This document shows, piece after piece, positions 1 to 10,843 of a DNA stretch of 64,000 nt (its first letter is position 1; each line of letters begins with the position of its first letter). Position numbers and translations under genes: made by a program. The stretch is taken from assembly GCA_963920665.1 (NCBI GenBank), contig OY987269.1, positions 22,136,501 through 22,200,500 on the forward strand, in the 5' to 3' direction. Source of the stretch: Straminergon stramineum (taxonomy: Eukaryota; Streptophyta; Bryopsida; Hypnales; Calliergonaceae). The notes beneath the pieces were generated by a model that was not told where the DNA came from, did not search any database, and saw only the letters and a program-made list of their open reading frames with translations.

Positions 1-32
1 TATCCGTTCCTAATATTCCTACTATTTACACA

Positions 33-1715
33 CTAAGCGCCCACCCGAGATCCGATGGTGGCACTATCCGCTCTTGGCTCCATCTGCTCGAAGATCTCAT
101 TCAAGTTCCGATTCCGCTCCCCCTCCTGAGGGTTAGGAACCTGGTCGCCTTCTGTGGATCCGGGGGTTGAGTCCAAGTCGATGGCGGTTCCGGGCAAACC
201 GGCTTGATTCGCCCTAGCCTCCGATCTCTTAGACTTGGGAGTGGCATCCTTTCCCTCCCCTGCCATTACATCCAGGAACGAATCCGGAAGAGAAATATCC
301 AAGAGTTGAATCCCGCGAGAACAAGTTGCTCCTGACAATATTCGGGTACTCTCCTCCATCCAGTCCGCTGCCTTCCACGCCTCTCTCATTGCCGCTTCAA
401 TTTTCTCGGCAAAGTCCGTGAGAATCCTGACCATCCAGGAATCGGATGGCTTCTTCTCTTCATACATCTTCTCATCGAATAGCTTAGCTTTGGTAGCAAC
501 CATTCCGATCTCCTCGAATGTAGCCTTCACCCACTCCACCATCTTCTGAGATTCATCCGCCATCGATCGAGTGGTTGCAAAGTTCTCCTTGAGTACAAGG
601 AGTTCCGTCTTCGCCCAATCCACTTTCTCCTGTAGTCTTCGGATCTCCGCCTCCTATTTCCAGGATTCAATCGGATCGGAAATGCAGCTTGCTACCTTCT
701 CTGGTAGCTCTCTGTCTAGTGGCACTTCTACCAACTTCCTGATCGCAAGCAGGATTCTCTTCTTCACTTCCCAATCTGATCTCACATCGCACAGGATCTT
801 GACAAGAGGGTTGAATGGGTCATCAGGATTCGATTCCTCCGACACGGTCTTCTCAACCTCTAGTTTCTCTTCCAGGGCTGAGGTGTCACGAGCAGGTGGC
901 GTCCCTTGCTTGTTTGGGGAGGTCGTTTTCTGTCGCTTGATCAACGGCATCTCCGGTTCCTCCTCCTCTGACTCACTGTTCTCCTCGGGTTCAGAACTAG
1001 ATTCGACTTCATCATCCGTTTCCGATTCCCCGTACCGTAGGAGAACTTCCTGGGCCCTCCATACCTTCTCCTTTGATGCGCTCAGGAGTTGATGGGAATG
1101 ATAGAGATGGATGAGGTAGGGACACACAGGAGTGGCCCTACTCTTCCCAACTCTTCCTACGAGTTGGGTGACCAGATCAGAAATGATTTGGGCCCAGTCG
1201 ACTCTCCGGTCTCCTCTTAGGGCATCGAAGATGGTATTCGTGAGGGAGATCGTCACCCTCGTTGGCTTTTCCGGATGCAGGATCGGAACTAGGAACTACA
1301 GAAGCCGGCGGTGCCACTCGTCAATGTAGTCCTCCACGGCATATCCGTCCTTTGGGTTGACAACACCCTGGAACTTCCCTCAGATGAATTTGTCCTTCCG
1401 GTTCACCATTCCTAATCCTCCTGACTAGAAGTTGTATACCAATCTCCAGGCATCCTCCGTCCAGAGATGCGGAATTGCTCTCATGGTGTTGTCAAACTCA
1501 TTGGACAACTTGCCCAAGAGTTCCCTCACCATCACTTCTTCTTTGAAGCCCCAGGGTTTCTCTACAAACCCCAGGCAACCCATGGAAGTCAAATCCTCCA
1601 TGAGTTGGGACTTGGTTGGTTTAGTAGAGGGAATAACCGGAATTACTTTCCGGAGCTTCACCTCCACCGAGGATGCACTAGCCTGTCCGCCTCTACTTCT
1701 CCTAAGCTGTGGCAT
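33..1715 (-). pseudogene. Gag-like ORF of element A, copy 1, broken by stops
   Basis: I do not recognise a named family. The likely start is the ATG at 1715 (protein MPQLRRSRGG...). The order is a basic N-terminus, a conserved block with GCLGF.EKPWGF and LWTEDAW, a block with HPEKPTRVT and CPYLIHLYHSH, an acidic serine/glutamate-rich linker, and a long charged alpha-helical segment likely to be a coiled coil. The C-terminus ends near SATIGSRVGA at 33. In-frame stops interrupt it near 1422, between 1256 and 1424, and near 654. There is no CCHC knuckle, protease, reverse transcriptase or integrase. A gag-like structural protein is an inference from its position in an LTR-like repeat and from its helical, charged make-up. 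Confidence 0.6.
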
Positions 1716-1971
1716 GGATATGGGCACGAGCTCGAAACCCCTTTTCGATTCTACCTCACTCTCTCCTAGCCGCACATCCCGTTCCTCACTTTCTTTCTTT
1801 GATCTCAACTGGAAATCCAAGCTGTAACACTAATACCACAACCCTCGCCAAAGACACTCTCATACAAAGACTGACACGGAAAGTTGAGTGATAGACGCAA
1901 ACAGGAAGCTCAAAGCATGGAGAACGCTGGAAAATGAAAAATGCAAAAGAGGTTCAATTAGGCAGTCCAGC

Positions 1972-1980
1972 CCTTATATA
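1972..1980 (-). promoter_or_regulatory. Candidate TATA box upstream of the element A ORF, copy 1
   Basis: The minus strand reads TATATAAGG about 260 bases upstream of the ORF start. The same box is conserved in copy 4 at 19149, and copy 3 has a weaker variant near 6980. Confidence 0.45.
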
Positions 1981-2252
1981 GTCGTTGGACCACCTACCAC
2001 CTCATCATGACCTATTTCGGATCCAGTTCCTATACAATATCCGGTCCATCCCCTATCAAGTCAGGCTTCCATTCTAATCTGTTCTCCTCTTGGGACTGGA
2101 TTGAACAAATCCCTCCAATATCTCATTTTCCTTCTCTATTTTAGCTCTTAATGGTTCCTTTAGGTAAATCCGGATACCTACCTCTAGTTTCCGGTTAGTT
2201 TTACTAGGTAAACCAAAAAAATTTAGAGTTTCATGTCACTACATCTACCGAA

Positions 2253-2801
2253 CCAACTAAGTCCCAACTCATGGAGGATTTGACTTCCATGGGTTGCCTG
2301 GGGTTTGCAGAGAAACCCTAGGGCTTTAGGGAGGAAGTTATGGTGAGGGAACTCTTGGGACAATTGTCCAATGAGTTTGACAACACCATGAGAGCAGTTT
2401 TGCATCTCTGGACAAAGGATGTCTAGAGAGCGATGTATAGTTTCCGGGCAGGAGGATTGGGAATGGCGGACCGGATGGAGGAGAGTACCCAGATACTGTT
2501 GGGAGCCACCTGCTCTCAAGGTATTCGACTCTCAGATATATCTCTTTCGAATTCGTTCCTTGATGCAACGGCAGGGGAGGGGAAGGATGACACTCCCAAG
2601 TCCAAGAGATCGAAAGCAAAGGTGAATCTAGCCAATACTCCCGGAACCACCATTGACTTAGACTCAACCCCTGGATCCACAAATGACGACTCGGTTCCTA
2701 ACCCACAGGAGGGGGAACGGAATCGGAACTTGAACGAGATCTTCGAGCAAATGGAGTTGGGAGCGGATAGTGCCACCATTGGATCTCGGGTAGGCACTTA
2801 G
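2253..2801 (+). pseudogene. Gag-like ORF of element A, copy 2, internally deleted
   Basis: The reading frame begins in the conserved MEDLTSMGCLGF block. It passes a stop at CRETL in the PWGF block and another before AMYSF. It then jumps at about 2470 from the GLGMA block to DRMEESTQILLGA, losing roughly 1.1 kb relative to copy 4, and ends at TIGSRVGT (stop at 2799-2801). The joint lies at GGCGGACCGG, a sequence also present in copy 4 near 39180, which fits a deletion between short matches. Confidence 0.6.
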
Positions 2802-3876
2802 TGTGTAAATAATAGGAATTTTAGGAATGGATTTGGATCTTGTTCCAATTCGGTTAGTAGTAGGTAGGACCGAAAATTCCGGCCCAAGTCGCAGCGGAAC
2901 TTTTGTAGGCATTTTCGCCCACGTGTACTTTTAGTTTGGTATTTAAGTCAATCACTGCGAAGGGTACTATGGTGTTTTCTCTTTGTAAATTCCTTGTACC
3001 TTTGTATACGCTCTTGTGTTGTGTGTATCTCCCAAACTTGGCAGGGTTGCATGGCGTGGAGTTAGGAAGGTGTAGGATTGATTTGTGAATTGATTTCTCC
3101 CCTTGGTGTGTAAGTTTTCGATCCTTAGTGTATGAGAGTGGGTTGTGGAAGTGTTGGGAGTGGACTTCAGTGCCTCAACAAATCTAGAGTTTTGAGTTCC
3201 GGGTGAGAAAGCTGTTGTTAGGCTAGGCAGATAGGAAGGGTATCCTTAGTCGCGCTAGAACTCCTGAGTGGGAAATTCAGTTGAGTGTCCGATCTTCTGA
3301 GAGGTCTCACCACCTTAGTTGGTAAACGGAATAGCTCTAGTAAGTATTGGAACGGACGAGTACACTTGTGACCACCTAGCTTTGCACGGGTAGGAACTGG
3401 CATCAAGGTCGTTGTAGTAAGAAAGGATCATACGAGGGGTCTCTGTGTGACCTACGAATCGGATTATTGTCCGGGTTGTTGTGAGGGATCAAACTAGATC
3501 CGAGTTAGTTTAGGAGAGGAAGAGATAGGATAGTGGGCCTTCAACCACTATAATCCATAGAAGGAGTGGTGGGCCTACCACTCACAAAATCAAGTGGCGC
3601 CCCCTCTAATGGTCCAACAGAGGCAAAACTAAACCGGAATAGGAGTGGAGAGACATACAGACAATCCTGAACAGATTGGTCTAGAGGAATACAAGGATTG
3701 GAAATGGTGCGGTCTTGGGATTGGGTTAAATTGGACCAATTGGAGATTTAGGGAACTGGAAGAGGATAGATCCAATCAGATACTATCCAGTGTTTGGTTG
3801 TTTCCGATTTTAGATCTAGAACCGGAAGAAAGGTTTAGAGGTTAGCAAAGCTTACTCGCTTAATAAAGTTAAATAC

Positions 3877-6800
3877 TGTCGCAGCACAGGGTAAGTAAAT
3901 TCCCTATTATACTCACAAAAATCACTCTAGAGCATAACAAAGTGACTCTAAAGATCGAACGCACGAGATTCTGTGAAGTATTTACTTGATTTGGGCGAGT
4001 AAGCACTCTCACTCTCTAAAACTTCCTTTCCGGTCCTAGATCTAAAACCAGAAACAACCAACCACCAAGAGGATTAGGACCAGATTACTTCCCATTCGAT
4101 TCTTTGATTCTCTGGTTAACCCAATTCTCCCAATCCCCAGGACCTAAACAATTCCGGTCCTGGTACTGCTCTGAACCAATCCGCTCCGGTTGGTTCCTGT
4201 ACCCCACCTCAACTCTCTTCTGGTTTAGTTTTGCCTCTGTTGGACCATCAGAGGGTTCGCTGCTTAGGTTTCTGAGTGGTAGGCCCACCACTCCTTCTGC
4301 GGATTATAGTGGTTGAAGACCCACTATTCTCTCCCTTCCTCTCCTAACTAACTCGAATTCGGTTTGATCCCTCACAGCAATCTGGAATGCAGGTCACACA
4401 GAGATCCCCCATACGATCCGTTCTTACTACGACCTCAATGCCAACTCCTACCCGTGCGAAGCTAGGTGGTTACAAGTGTACTCGTCCGTTCCAACAGTAA
4501 CTAGGATCATTCTATTTACCAACTAAGGTGGTGAGACCTCTCAGAAGATCGGACACTCAACCAAACTACCCGTCCAGGAGTTCTAGCGCGACTAAGGATA
4601 CCCTCCCTATCCGCCTAGCCTAATAGTGGCTATCTCACCCGAAACTTCAAAACCCTAGATCTTGCTGAGGCATTGAAATACACTCCCAACACTTACACAA
4701 CCTGCACACACACTAAGGATCGGAAACTATCGCACTAAGGGGAAAAATCTAATCACAATTCTATCTTACGCCTTCCTAACTCCACATCATGCAAACCTGC
4801 CAAGCTTGGGAGACACACACAACAACAGAGCGCATACAAAGGTACAACAGAAATTGCAAAAAGAAGACTCCCAGCGTCCCTCACGGGCGCAGACTATATA
4901 CATTTTAAAAAGTTACAAATGGGCGGGAAAACTCGCGAAAGTTTCGCCGCCATCTCGGTCAGACTTTCCAGTCCTACCTACTTCCAACTGGATCGGAACA
5001 GTTTCCGTATCCGTTCCTATTCTACCTACTTTGTACATCCTAAGCTCCTATTCGCGATCCGATGGTCGTGCTGTCCGCTCCCAGGTCCATCTGCTTGAAA
5101 ACATCGTTTAGGTTCTGACTCCTCTCTACCTCCTGAGGTCGAGGAACCGGATTGCCTTCTGTGGACGCGGGTGGTGAGTCCAAGTCGATGGTGGTTCCAA
5201 GTGTGCCAGCCTAGGTCGTTCTCTTGGACTTGGGGGTCGTATCCTTCCCCTCTCCTGCTGTCACTTCCGGGAACGAATCCGGGAGAGAGATATCCAAGAG
5301 TCGAATACCGCGAGACCAAGTTGCTCCTGACAGTATCCGGGTACTTTCCTCCATCCGGTCCACTGCCTTCTGTGCCTCCTTCATTGCCGCTTCTACTTGC
5401 TCGGCAAAGTCGTTGAGAATCCTCACCATCCGGGAATCGGATAGCTTCTTCTCCTCGTGCACCCGCTCGTCAAACAACTTTGCTTTGATGAGGGCCGTTC
5501 TGGTCTCTCTGAACGTGGCCTTCACTTGCTCCATCATCTGCCGAGTGTCCTCTGCAATAGATTTGGTGGCTGCGAAGTTCTCCTTGTGCACCAGGATCTC
5601 CATCTTCATCCGATCCACCTCCTCTTGTAACCGGCGGATCTCTACTTCCTGCTTCTAGGCCTCGACCGGATCAAAGATACAACCCGCCACCTTTTCCGGT
5701 AGCTCTCGGTCGGGTGCTGCTCCCACCATCCTCCTGATTGCTACCAACATCTTCCTTTTCATCTCCCAATCCGCTCGTATGTCACATAAGGTTTTTACAA
5801 GTGATCTAAACGGATCCTCGGGATCCGATTCTTCTAACACCGTCTTCTCGACCTCCGGCTTCTCCTTTGGGGCCGGAGTGTCAGGGGCGGGCGGCGTCCC
5901 CCTCTTGTTGGGAGAGGTCGTCTTCTGCCGTTTGATAGGTAGCATTAGCGCCTCCTCTTCCTCTGACTCACTGTTCTCCTCGGGATCAGAACCGGATTCT
6001 ATTTCCTCATTCGTTTCCGATTCTCCGTATTTCAGGAGAGTTTCCTGAGCCTTCCACCTCTTCTCCTCTAGTGCATTCAGGAGCTGGTGAGACTAATAGA
6101 GGTGCATGAGATAGGGGCACACCGAAGTGGCCCTACTCTTCCCCACTCTTCCTACGAGTTGGGTGACCAGCTCGGAAATGATCCGAGCCTGGTCAACTTT
6201 CCGATCTCCTCTCAAAGTGCTGAAAATAGTGTTGGCGAGGGAGATAGTCACCCTCGTCGGTTTTTCCGGATGAAGGACCGGAACTAAGAATTTTAGTAGT
6301 CGGCGCTGCCGCTCATCGATGCAGTCATCCACCGCGTATCCATCTTTCGGGTTGACCACTCCCCTGAACTTTCCGCGGCAAAACTCATCCTTTCGGCTTG
6401 CCATTCCTAGCCCTCCTACGTGGAAACTATAGGCTGTTCTCCACACGTCTTCCGTCCACAGATGTGGAACGGCTCTCAGAGTGTTGTCAAACTCATTGGA
6501 CAGCTTGCCCAAGAGTTCTTTGACTATGGACTCTTCTTTGAAGCCCTAGGGTTTCTCCACAAACCCTAGGCAACCCATGGAGGTTAAATCTTCCATGAGT
6601 TGGGACTTGGCTGGTTTGGTGGGGGGAACAACCGGAACTACCTTTCGGAGCTTCACCTCCGCTGGTGGTATACTAGAACTGGCCTGTCCGCCTCTACTCC
6701 TCCTAAGCTGCGGCATGGACACGGATTGGTGTGCTCGGGACCCTTTCCGATACTCCCTCGCTATCTCTCCTAGCCGTACACCTCGTTCTCGCTTTCGCTC

Positions 6801-7247
6801 CCCAATCTCAACCAGTAATTAAAGCTCGAACACTCAAAGACCACAAGTCTCGCAACGAACACTAGCACAAAAGACTGTCACGGGAAACTAATCGACAGGC
6901 ACAGAGGCAAACATAGAGCATAGACAGCGCTGGGCAAACGAAGATGAGAAAGAGTTTGATCTAGGTAGCTCTAGTTCTTTTATAGCCGTTGGACTCCCTG
7001 CCACCTCATCCTGATTCATTCCGGATCTAGTTCGTCTAAGGTATCCGGTCCATCCCTGTCCGGTCAGACATCCGCTTCTATCCGTTCACTCCCTGGAACC
7101 TGGATTGAGTAGATCTTTCCACTATCTCATTTTCCGCTTCTTATTCAGATCTAAATGGTTCCTTAGCTAATTCCGGATACCTATATGTATTTTCCGATTA
7201 ACTTGACTAGGTAAACCAAAAAAAATCGAAAATTGCACATTGTGACA
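3877..7247 (-). mobile_element. Element A, copy 3 (complete, 3371 bp)
   Basis: Plus-strand ends are TGTCGCAGCAC at 3877 and CATTGTGACA at 7247, with direct repeats AATAC on both sides. The element is in opposite orientation to the copy 2 it interrupts. No long direct terminal repeat is present, so formally it has the structure of a solo LTR or of a TGT...ACA element with very short inverted ends. The 3' kilobase (3877-5000 on the plus strand) matches the 3' ends of copies 2 and 4; the decayed ORF occupies 5030-6716. Confidence 0.85.
5030..6716 (-). pseudogene. Gag-like ORF of element A, copy 3
   Basis: The start is the ATG at 6716 (MPQLRRSRGG). Conserved blocks appear in the same order as in copy 1: PWGF near 6540, LSNEFDNTLRAVPHLW near 6480, PEKPTRVTISLANT near 6250, CPYLMHLY at 6100, the acidic SE-rich linker near 5960, and the helical segment 5618-5211. 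Frames are broken by stops near 6093, 5945 and 5655 and by a frameshift near 5211. This copy is closest to full length, but it cannot make the whole protein. Confidence 0.6.
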
Positions 7248-7358
7248 AATACTTCACAAAATCTCATGGGTTCGATCTTTAGAATCACTTCGTTATGCTC
7301 TAGAGTGATTTTTGTGAGTATAACAGGGAATTTACTTGCTCTGTACTGCGACAGATGG

Positions 7359-7773
7359 GAACTCGGAATCCACTAGGTTAGTATGAAATAGTTTATAATA
7401 GTATAGAATTTTTCAAATTTTTCAATAGGCAAATAGAATTAGAATCCTCTTAGCCTAGACATTGTTTTAAGGCTCAGAGGATGATCCAAGTGTTCCATAA
7501 AAGGATCCAGGATGGATCGGGATTTCAAAAACCCGGATAGTGACAGCCTACGGTCTAGAGTTCCAGTCTAGGAATCTAGGGATCCGTTACGGATAAACGG
7601 TCCGCTTCTGGAATGGTCGATAGGATGACGGGTACTTAATCTCGCCACTCCCATTTGTTCTTCCTCTTTCTTCCGCAATAGTTTTTGCGGTCATATAGTT
7701 GAGAGAAAGAGTGGTGAATTAGTGATCGTCTTAGGAGCTACTGACTGTTTAGATCTCAGCTTAGTTTCAGTTT
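7359..7773. other. Unassigned spacer left of element B
   Basis: No gene is seen here. The sequence follows the 3' end of element A copy 2 and leads into the element B reading frame; it may be the 5' untranslated part of element B. Confidence 0.4.
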
Positions 7774-8109
7774 TTGATGGTGGAGGGAGATATTCGAAAA
7801 CCCTTAGTGATGGCACGGATGGTTTGTCCGACCATTCCAGAAAGGCTGAGAGAGCTGTTGCAGCTAGAAGATGACCTGAGCGAGATAGGATGTGTCGGCC
7901 TATTCTTGAGGCCATGGACAATGAAGAATGATAGGATAATTCAGGAGCTCATCGTAGGAGCTCCGAATCAGTATGAGTTGACAGTGAGGGGGTGACCTGG
8001 AACTTGGACCGATGAGATTTGGGCCAAGGTATACAGATTCCCCCAAACGGGATCCAGATTAGCCTCTCGCATAGATACGTTCGCAGTAGGAAAATTTAGG
8101 AATGCACCC
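7774..8109 (+). pseudogene. Element B gag-like ORF, 5' part
   Basis: This is a diverged relative of the element A ORF: GCVGLFLRPW aligns with GCLGFVEKPW, and TWTDEIWAKVY aligns with LWTEDAWRLVY. The frame opens at 7774, has a TGA at 7993-7995 after ELTVRG, and continues in the same frame to GKFRNAP at 8109, where element D interrupts it. The second half resumes at 10852. It is a pseudogene, and its function is unknown for the same reasons as element A. Confidence 0.6.
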
Positions 8110-8460
8110 AGGGAGGACACTCTTCGTATTTTCTGGGTACCACGTGCGGCGCTGGGGTATTTTTAGGGGGGGTATTTATTTATTTTTTTGAATTTTCAGG
8201 CCCCTATAATTACTTATAAACCCCCCTAGAGCCCATATTATCGTGCCTATCTTTACTTATAATACGTACATAGGCTGAATTTATTGGAGGCTATTTTCTT
8301 TATAAAGAACAAAACTAATTTAACAAGTAATGAGAATTAAAGTGACAAGATATGCCCTGTACACCCACAAGATTCAACTTTAAGGCAAAAAATGGATGTG
8401 TTTACATTAGAATGCATACTTGAAGACAAATACATGCACAAATGCTAAATAAAAGCAAGA

Positions 8461-8591
8461 CATTACAAATGACAAAGTAATGAAAGAGTTTAATGTACAA
8501 AATGTGTTAAAAAACACAAACATTACATATGAAAAAGTAATGAAAGAGTTTAATGTACTAAAGGTGTTAAAAAACACAAACATTACAAATC
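8461..8591. repeat. 60-bp tandem repeat, two copies plus a partial third
   Basis: The units begin at 8461 and 8521 (cattacaaatgacaaagtaa and cattacatatgaaaaagtaa), and a third starts at 8581. The array lies at the 3' end of the minus-strand exon of element D. Confidence 0.85.
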
Positions 8592-9121
8592 ATTTACAAG
8601 AACTATGGCAACAAGCTGCAGTTCTAAGCCATCCAACACATGTGAAAAACCATCCAACTGCACAATTCTAGCTTGAGCAGACCTGTGCTGAAGTTTCTGA
8701 CTGCTAAGTTTCCTCCTCATGAGTCGAGCATGGTCAGCAATTTCTGGAATGGAGAGGTAAGCAAGTCGCCTTCCAGCTCCAGTGCTTCTCCCTCCCCTCT
8801 TTTCTACACTAAAATGTTCCCTGACAACTCGTTTGTAAAAGTCATTCTCTTTCGGGATAGACGAGCACAGCTCACAAGACAGATTCACAAATCCTCTACC
8901 CGATCTATCGACCCTGCTACAAGACGTATGCCTAAACGTACCATTCACTTTTACAAATTTACCGTTTCTCATGAATGTCGCCGTCAAATGAGGTTCGGCA
9001 TACCAGACAGCGCCAACGTGAGGGTCATTGAACAACGGAGTCACCGAATAAGACACACCACCGTAAATCCAATTCGGACCTCTAAAACCCAAACACAAAG
9101 AACCCAGCAAGTCATTCATGC
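8583..9121 (-). CDS. Zinc-binding-like protein of element D (start at 9121 inferred)
   Basis: The family is unnamed to me. From the ATG at about 9121 the protein runs MNDLLGSLCLGFRGPNW through LFNDPHVGAVWYAEPH, then a cluster FRHTSC followed about 15 residues later by SCELC, and a basic tail rich in Arg, Lys and Leu (LMRRKLSSQKLQHRS). The H-x2-C and C-x2-C spacing suggests a zinc ribbon. The frame is open far upstream to 9764, but that part translates the tandem repeats and is not credible as protein. It may be a captured host exon or the N-terminal exon of a transposon protein. The stop is at 8583-8585. Confidence 0.5.
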
Positions 9122-9342
9122 GAGCTGAACACTCACCTTCATGAGGGGAACCGCTGAGGTCGACTGCAGAATCCCGAGCAGCCTCCACGCGATCAGCACC
9201 CTCTCCACGACCAGATGACTCCACTGCCCACCATCTGCCGAGATTGGGCTGATTCGAATGCACGCTGGCCGCCGAGGACAAGGCAGGCCGACCTCGTCTT
9301 CCGCTGAGGAGAGCGCAGCACCGTCGTGAACACACTAGCAGA

Positions 9343-9398
9343 AAACACACCCGCACAAACAAACACACCCGCACAAACAAACACACCCGCACAAACGA
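9343..9398. repeat. 18-bp tandem repeat (acacccgcacaaacaa), three copies
   Basis: Three near-perfect units of 18 bp occur in element D, upstream of the minus-strand exon. Confidence 0.8.
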
Positions 9399-9532
9399 AC
9401 ACACGAACAACACCCGCACTCCGTGACGCCGCTGACCTGAACACACCACCACAATTGATCGCGCACAAACAAGCAAGCTAAAACAATCCCGAACACCATC
9501 CTCCACGCTGGTAAACCTTGCACACCCCAGCA

Positions 9533-9882
9533 GAACTGATCGCGCACCCCGCAAAAGCAAACCCCGCACCAGACAGAACTGATCGCGCACACCGCAAGAG
9601 CAAACCCCGCACCAGGCAGAACTGATCGCGTACCCCACAAAAGCAAAACCCCGCACCAGGCAGAACTGATCGCGCACGCCGCAAAAGCAAAACCCCGCAC
9701 CAGGAATCGGTGATCGCGCACCCCGCAAAAGCAAACCCCGCGCCAGGAATCGGTGATCGCGCACCCCTCAAAAGCAAACCCCGCACCAGGAATCGGTGAT
9801 CGCGCACCCCGCAAAAGCAAACCCCGCGCCAGGAATCGGTGATCGCGCACCCCTCAAAAGCAAACCCCGCACCAGGAATCGG
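9533..9882. repeat. 42-45-bp tandem repeat, eight copies, each with GATCGCGCA
   Basis: The motif GATCGCG starts at 9538, 9581, 9623, 9668, 9712, 9754, 9798 and 9841. Each unit continues with CCCCGCAAAAGCAAACCCCG and ends in an ACCAGGCAGAACT or GCCAGGAATCGGT variant. The array lies in the presumed upstream region of the minus-strand exon, like the subterminal binding-site arrays of some DNA transposons. Confidence 0.9.
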
Positions 9883-9924
9883 GAACACCTTTGTCACGCC
9901 GCTGACCCCAAAACAGAATTCCAC

Positions 9925-9996
9925 AACTGATTGCGCACAAACAACTGGTCGCGCACAAACAACTGATCGCGCACAAACAACTGATCGCGCACACAC
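9925..9996. repeat. 18-bp tandem repeat (aactgatcgcgcacaaac), four copies
   Basis: Four consecutive 18-bp units share the GATCGCGCA core with the longer array to the left. Confidence 0.9.
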
Positions 9997-10200
9997 AAGC
10001 AAGCGCCCCCGCACAAGGAATCGCCGACCCCTTCGTTCACCTCCTCACCCTAAGCCCACCACCAATCTGATCGCGCACCCACAACCAAGCGCATGCCATC
10101 CCCAAGAGCAGCCTCCACGGTTCAGCCGAAGAACTGATCGCGCGAATCGGAAACACCATCTCCACGCTGCCGTCCCTCAACAAGCAGCAGAACTCATCGC

Positions 10201-10430
10201 GCGATTAACCCTAAACCGCACCCAGATTGCAAACAAATTCGTGAACACACGCTGCCGTCCCTCAACAAGCTGCCCCCCTGATCGCGCGATTAACCCTCAA
10301 CCGCACCCAGATTGCAAACAAATTCGTGAACACACGCTGCCGTCACTCAAGAAGCTGGAGAAGTCATCGCGTGATTAACCCTCAACCGCACCCAGATTTG
10401 CAAACAAATTCGTGAACACACGCTGCCGCA
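10201..10430. repeat. 85-bp tandem repeat, nearly three copies
   Basis: Units start at gcgattaaccct (10201, 10286) and gtgattaaccct (10371). Each continues through ccgcacccagattgcaaac to a cacgctgccgtc block. Confidence 0.85.
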
Positions 10431-10843
10431 CCTCCCTCCCAACCTCGAAATTATCGTTCGCGCCTAAACCCTAGCAGTAGTCGTTAAACTTAACAGACAG
10501 AACAGATGGAAACTACCCCATTCATCGACTGACTACAAGATATGTTGTAGTTATACTTCAGATTTGTATAGTACCTGTATCTTACTAGTACTGTAGCATA
10601 ACCATAACTGAACCTAGTAAATAGAATTCCTTGGATCCTATTCTTTGGCCCCTATTTTACATTTAAAAAATAATTAATGGACCATAATTTTCGGGTATCT
10701 ATTTTACTTATAAAAGACATGTCACTTTTTAAGTCCCCTTCTTTAAATGTAAAATCTTTATAAATTTTACCTATGATGAATTCAATCCACCCTATTTTTC
10801 GCCGCAAGTCACTTTGTAAAGCGCGGTGAGTGTCCTCCCCTAG

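Larger units (their letters stand above)
1..2243 (-). mobile_element. Element A, copy 1 (partial; runs off the left edge)
   Basis: This is the 5' two thirds of a TGT...ACA repeat whose decayed ORF is on the minus strand. Its 5' end is taken at 2243, where the minus strand begins TGTAGTGACATG, a few bases before the T-run and GGTTTACCTAG that all copies share. The next bases (2244-2248, TCTAC) resume element A sequence in the opposite orientation, so this copy sits inside copy 2. The other edge of the insertion is outside the window. The family has a 3.36-kb consensus length judged from copies 3 and 4. Confidence 0.75.
2244..7353 (+). mobile_element. Element A, copy 2, interrupted by copies 1 and 3
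   Basis: The plus-strand element A sequence runs from 2244 to 3876 and resumes at 7253-7353, ending TACTGCGACA. Copy 3 occupies 3877-7247 between direct repeats AATAC at 3872-3876 and 7248-7252. Its own 5' third is displaced to the left of the window by copy 1. The 5 bases after its end, GATGG (7354-7358), would be its target duplication. An internal deletion near 2465-2475 joins the start of the ORF (GLGMA) directly to its last third (DRMEES). The 3' 1.1 kb is complete. Confidence 0.75.
8107..10843. mobile_element. Element D, 2.7-kb DNA transposon in element B
   Basis: The host ORF is cut between an 8-bp direct repeat GGAATGCA (8099-8106 and 10844-10851). Just inside are imperfect inverted ends, CCCAGGGAGGACACTC on the left and CTAGGGGAGGACACTC on the right read inward, matching at 13 of 16 positions. 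Duplication length and ends fit a hAT or Mutator-like element; no transposase core is seen, so it appears non-autonomous. It holds a minus-strand zinc-binding-like exon (8583-9121) and several blocks of GC-rich tandem repeats (9343-10430) built around GATCGCGCA. Confidence 0.75.

Noticed and set aside
571..1827. Plus-strand frames opposite the element A ORF
   Set aside because: They are antisense to blocks conserved in four element A copies and show no motif of their own.
3877..7353. 105-bp inverted repeats at both ends, read at first as the terminal repeats of one transposon
   Set aside because: They are the 3' ends of two oppositely oriented element A copies. The AATAC duplication at 3872 and 7248 shows that the true border of the inner copy is 7247, not 7353.
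9122..10014. Long minus-strand frames rich in RDHRFLARG and similar repeats
   Set aside because: They translate the GATCGCGCA tandem arrays in several frames; no conserved protein is seen.
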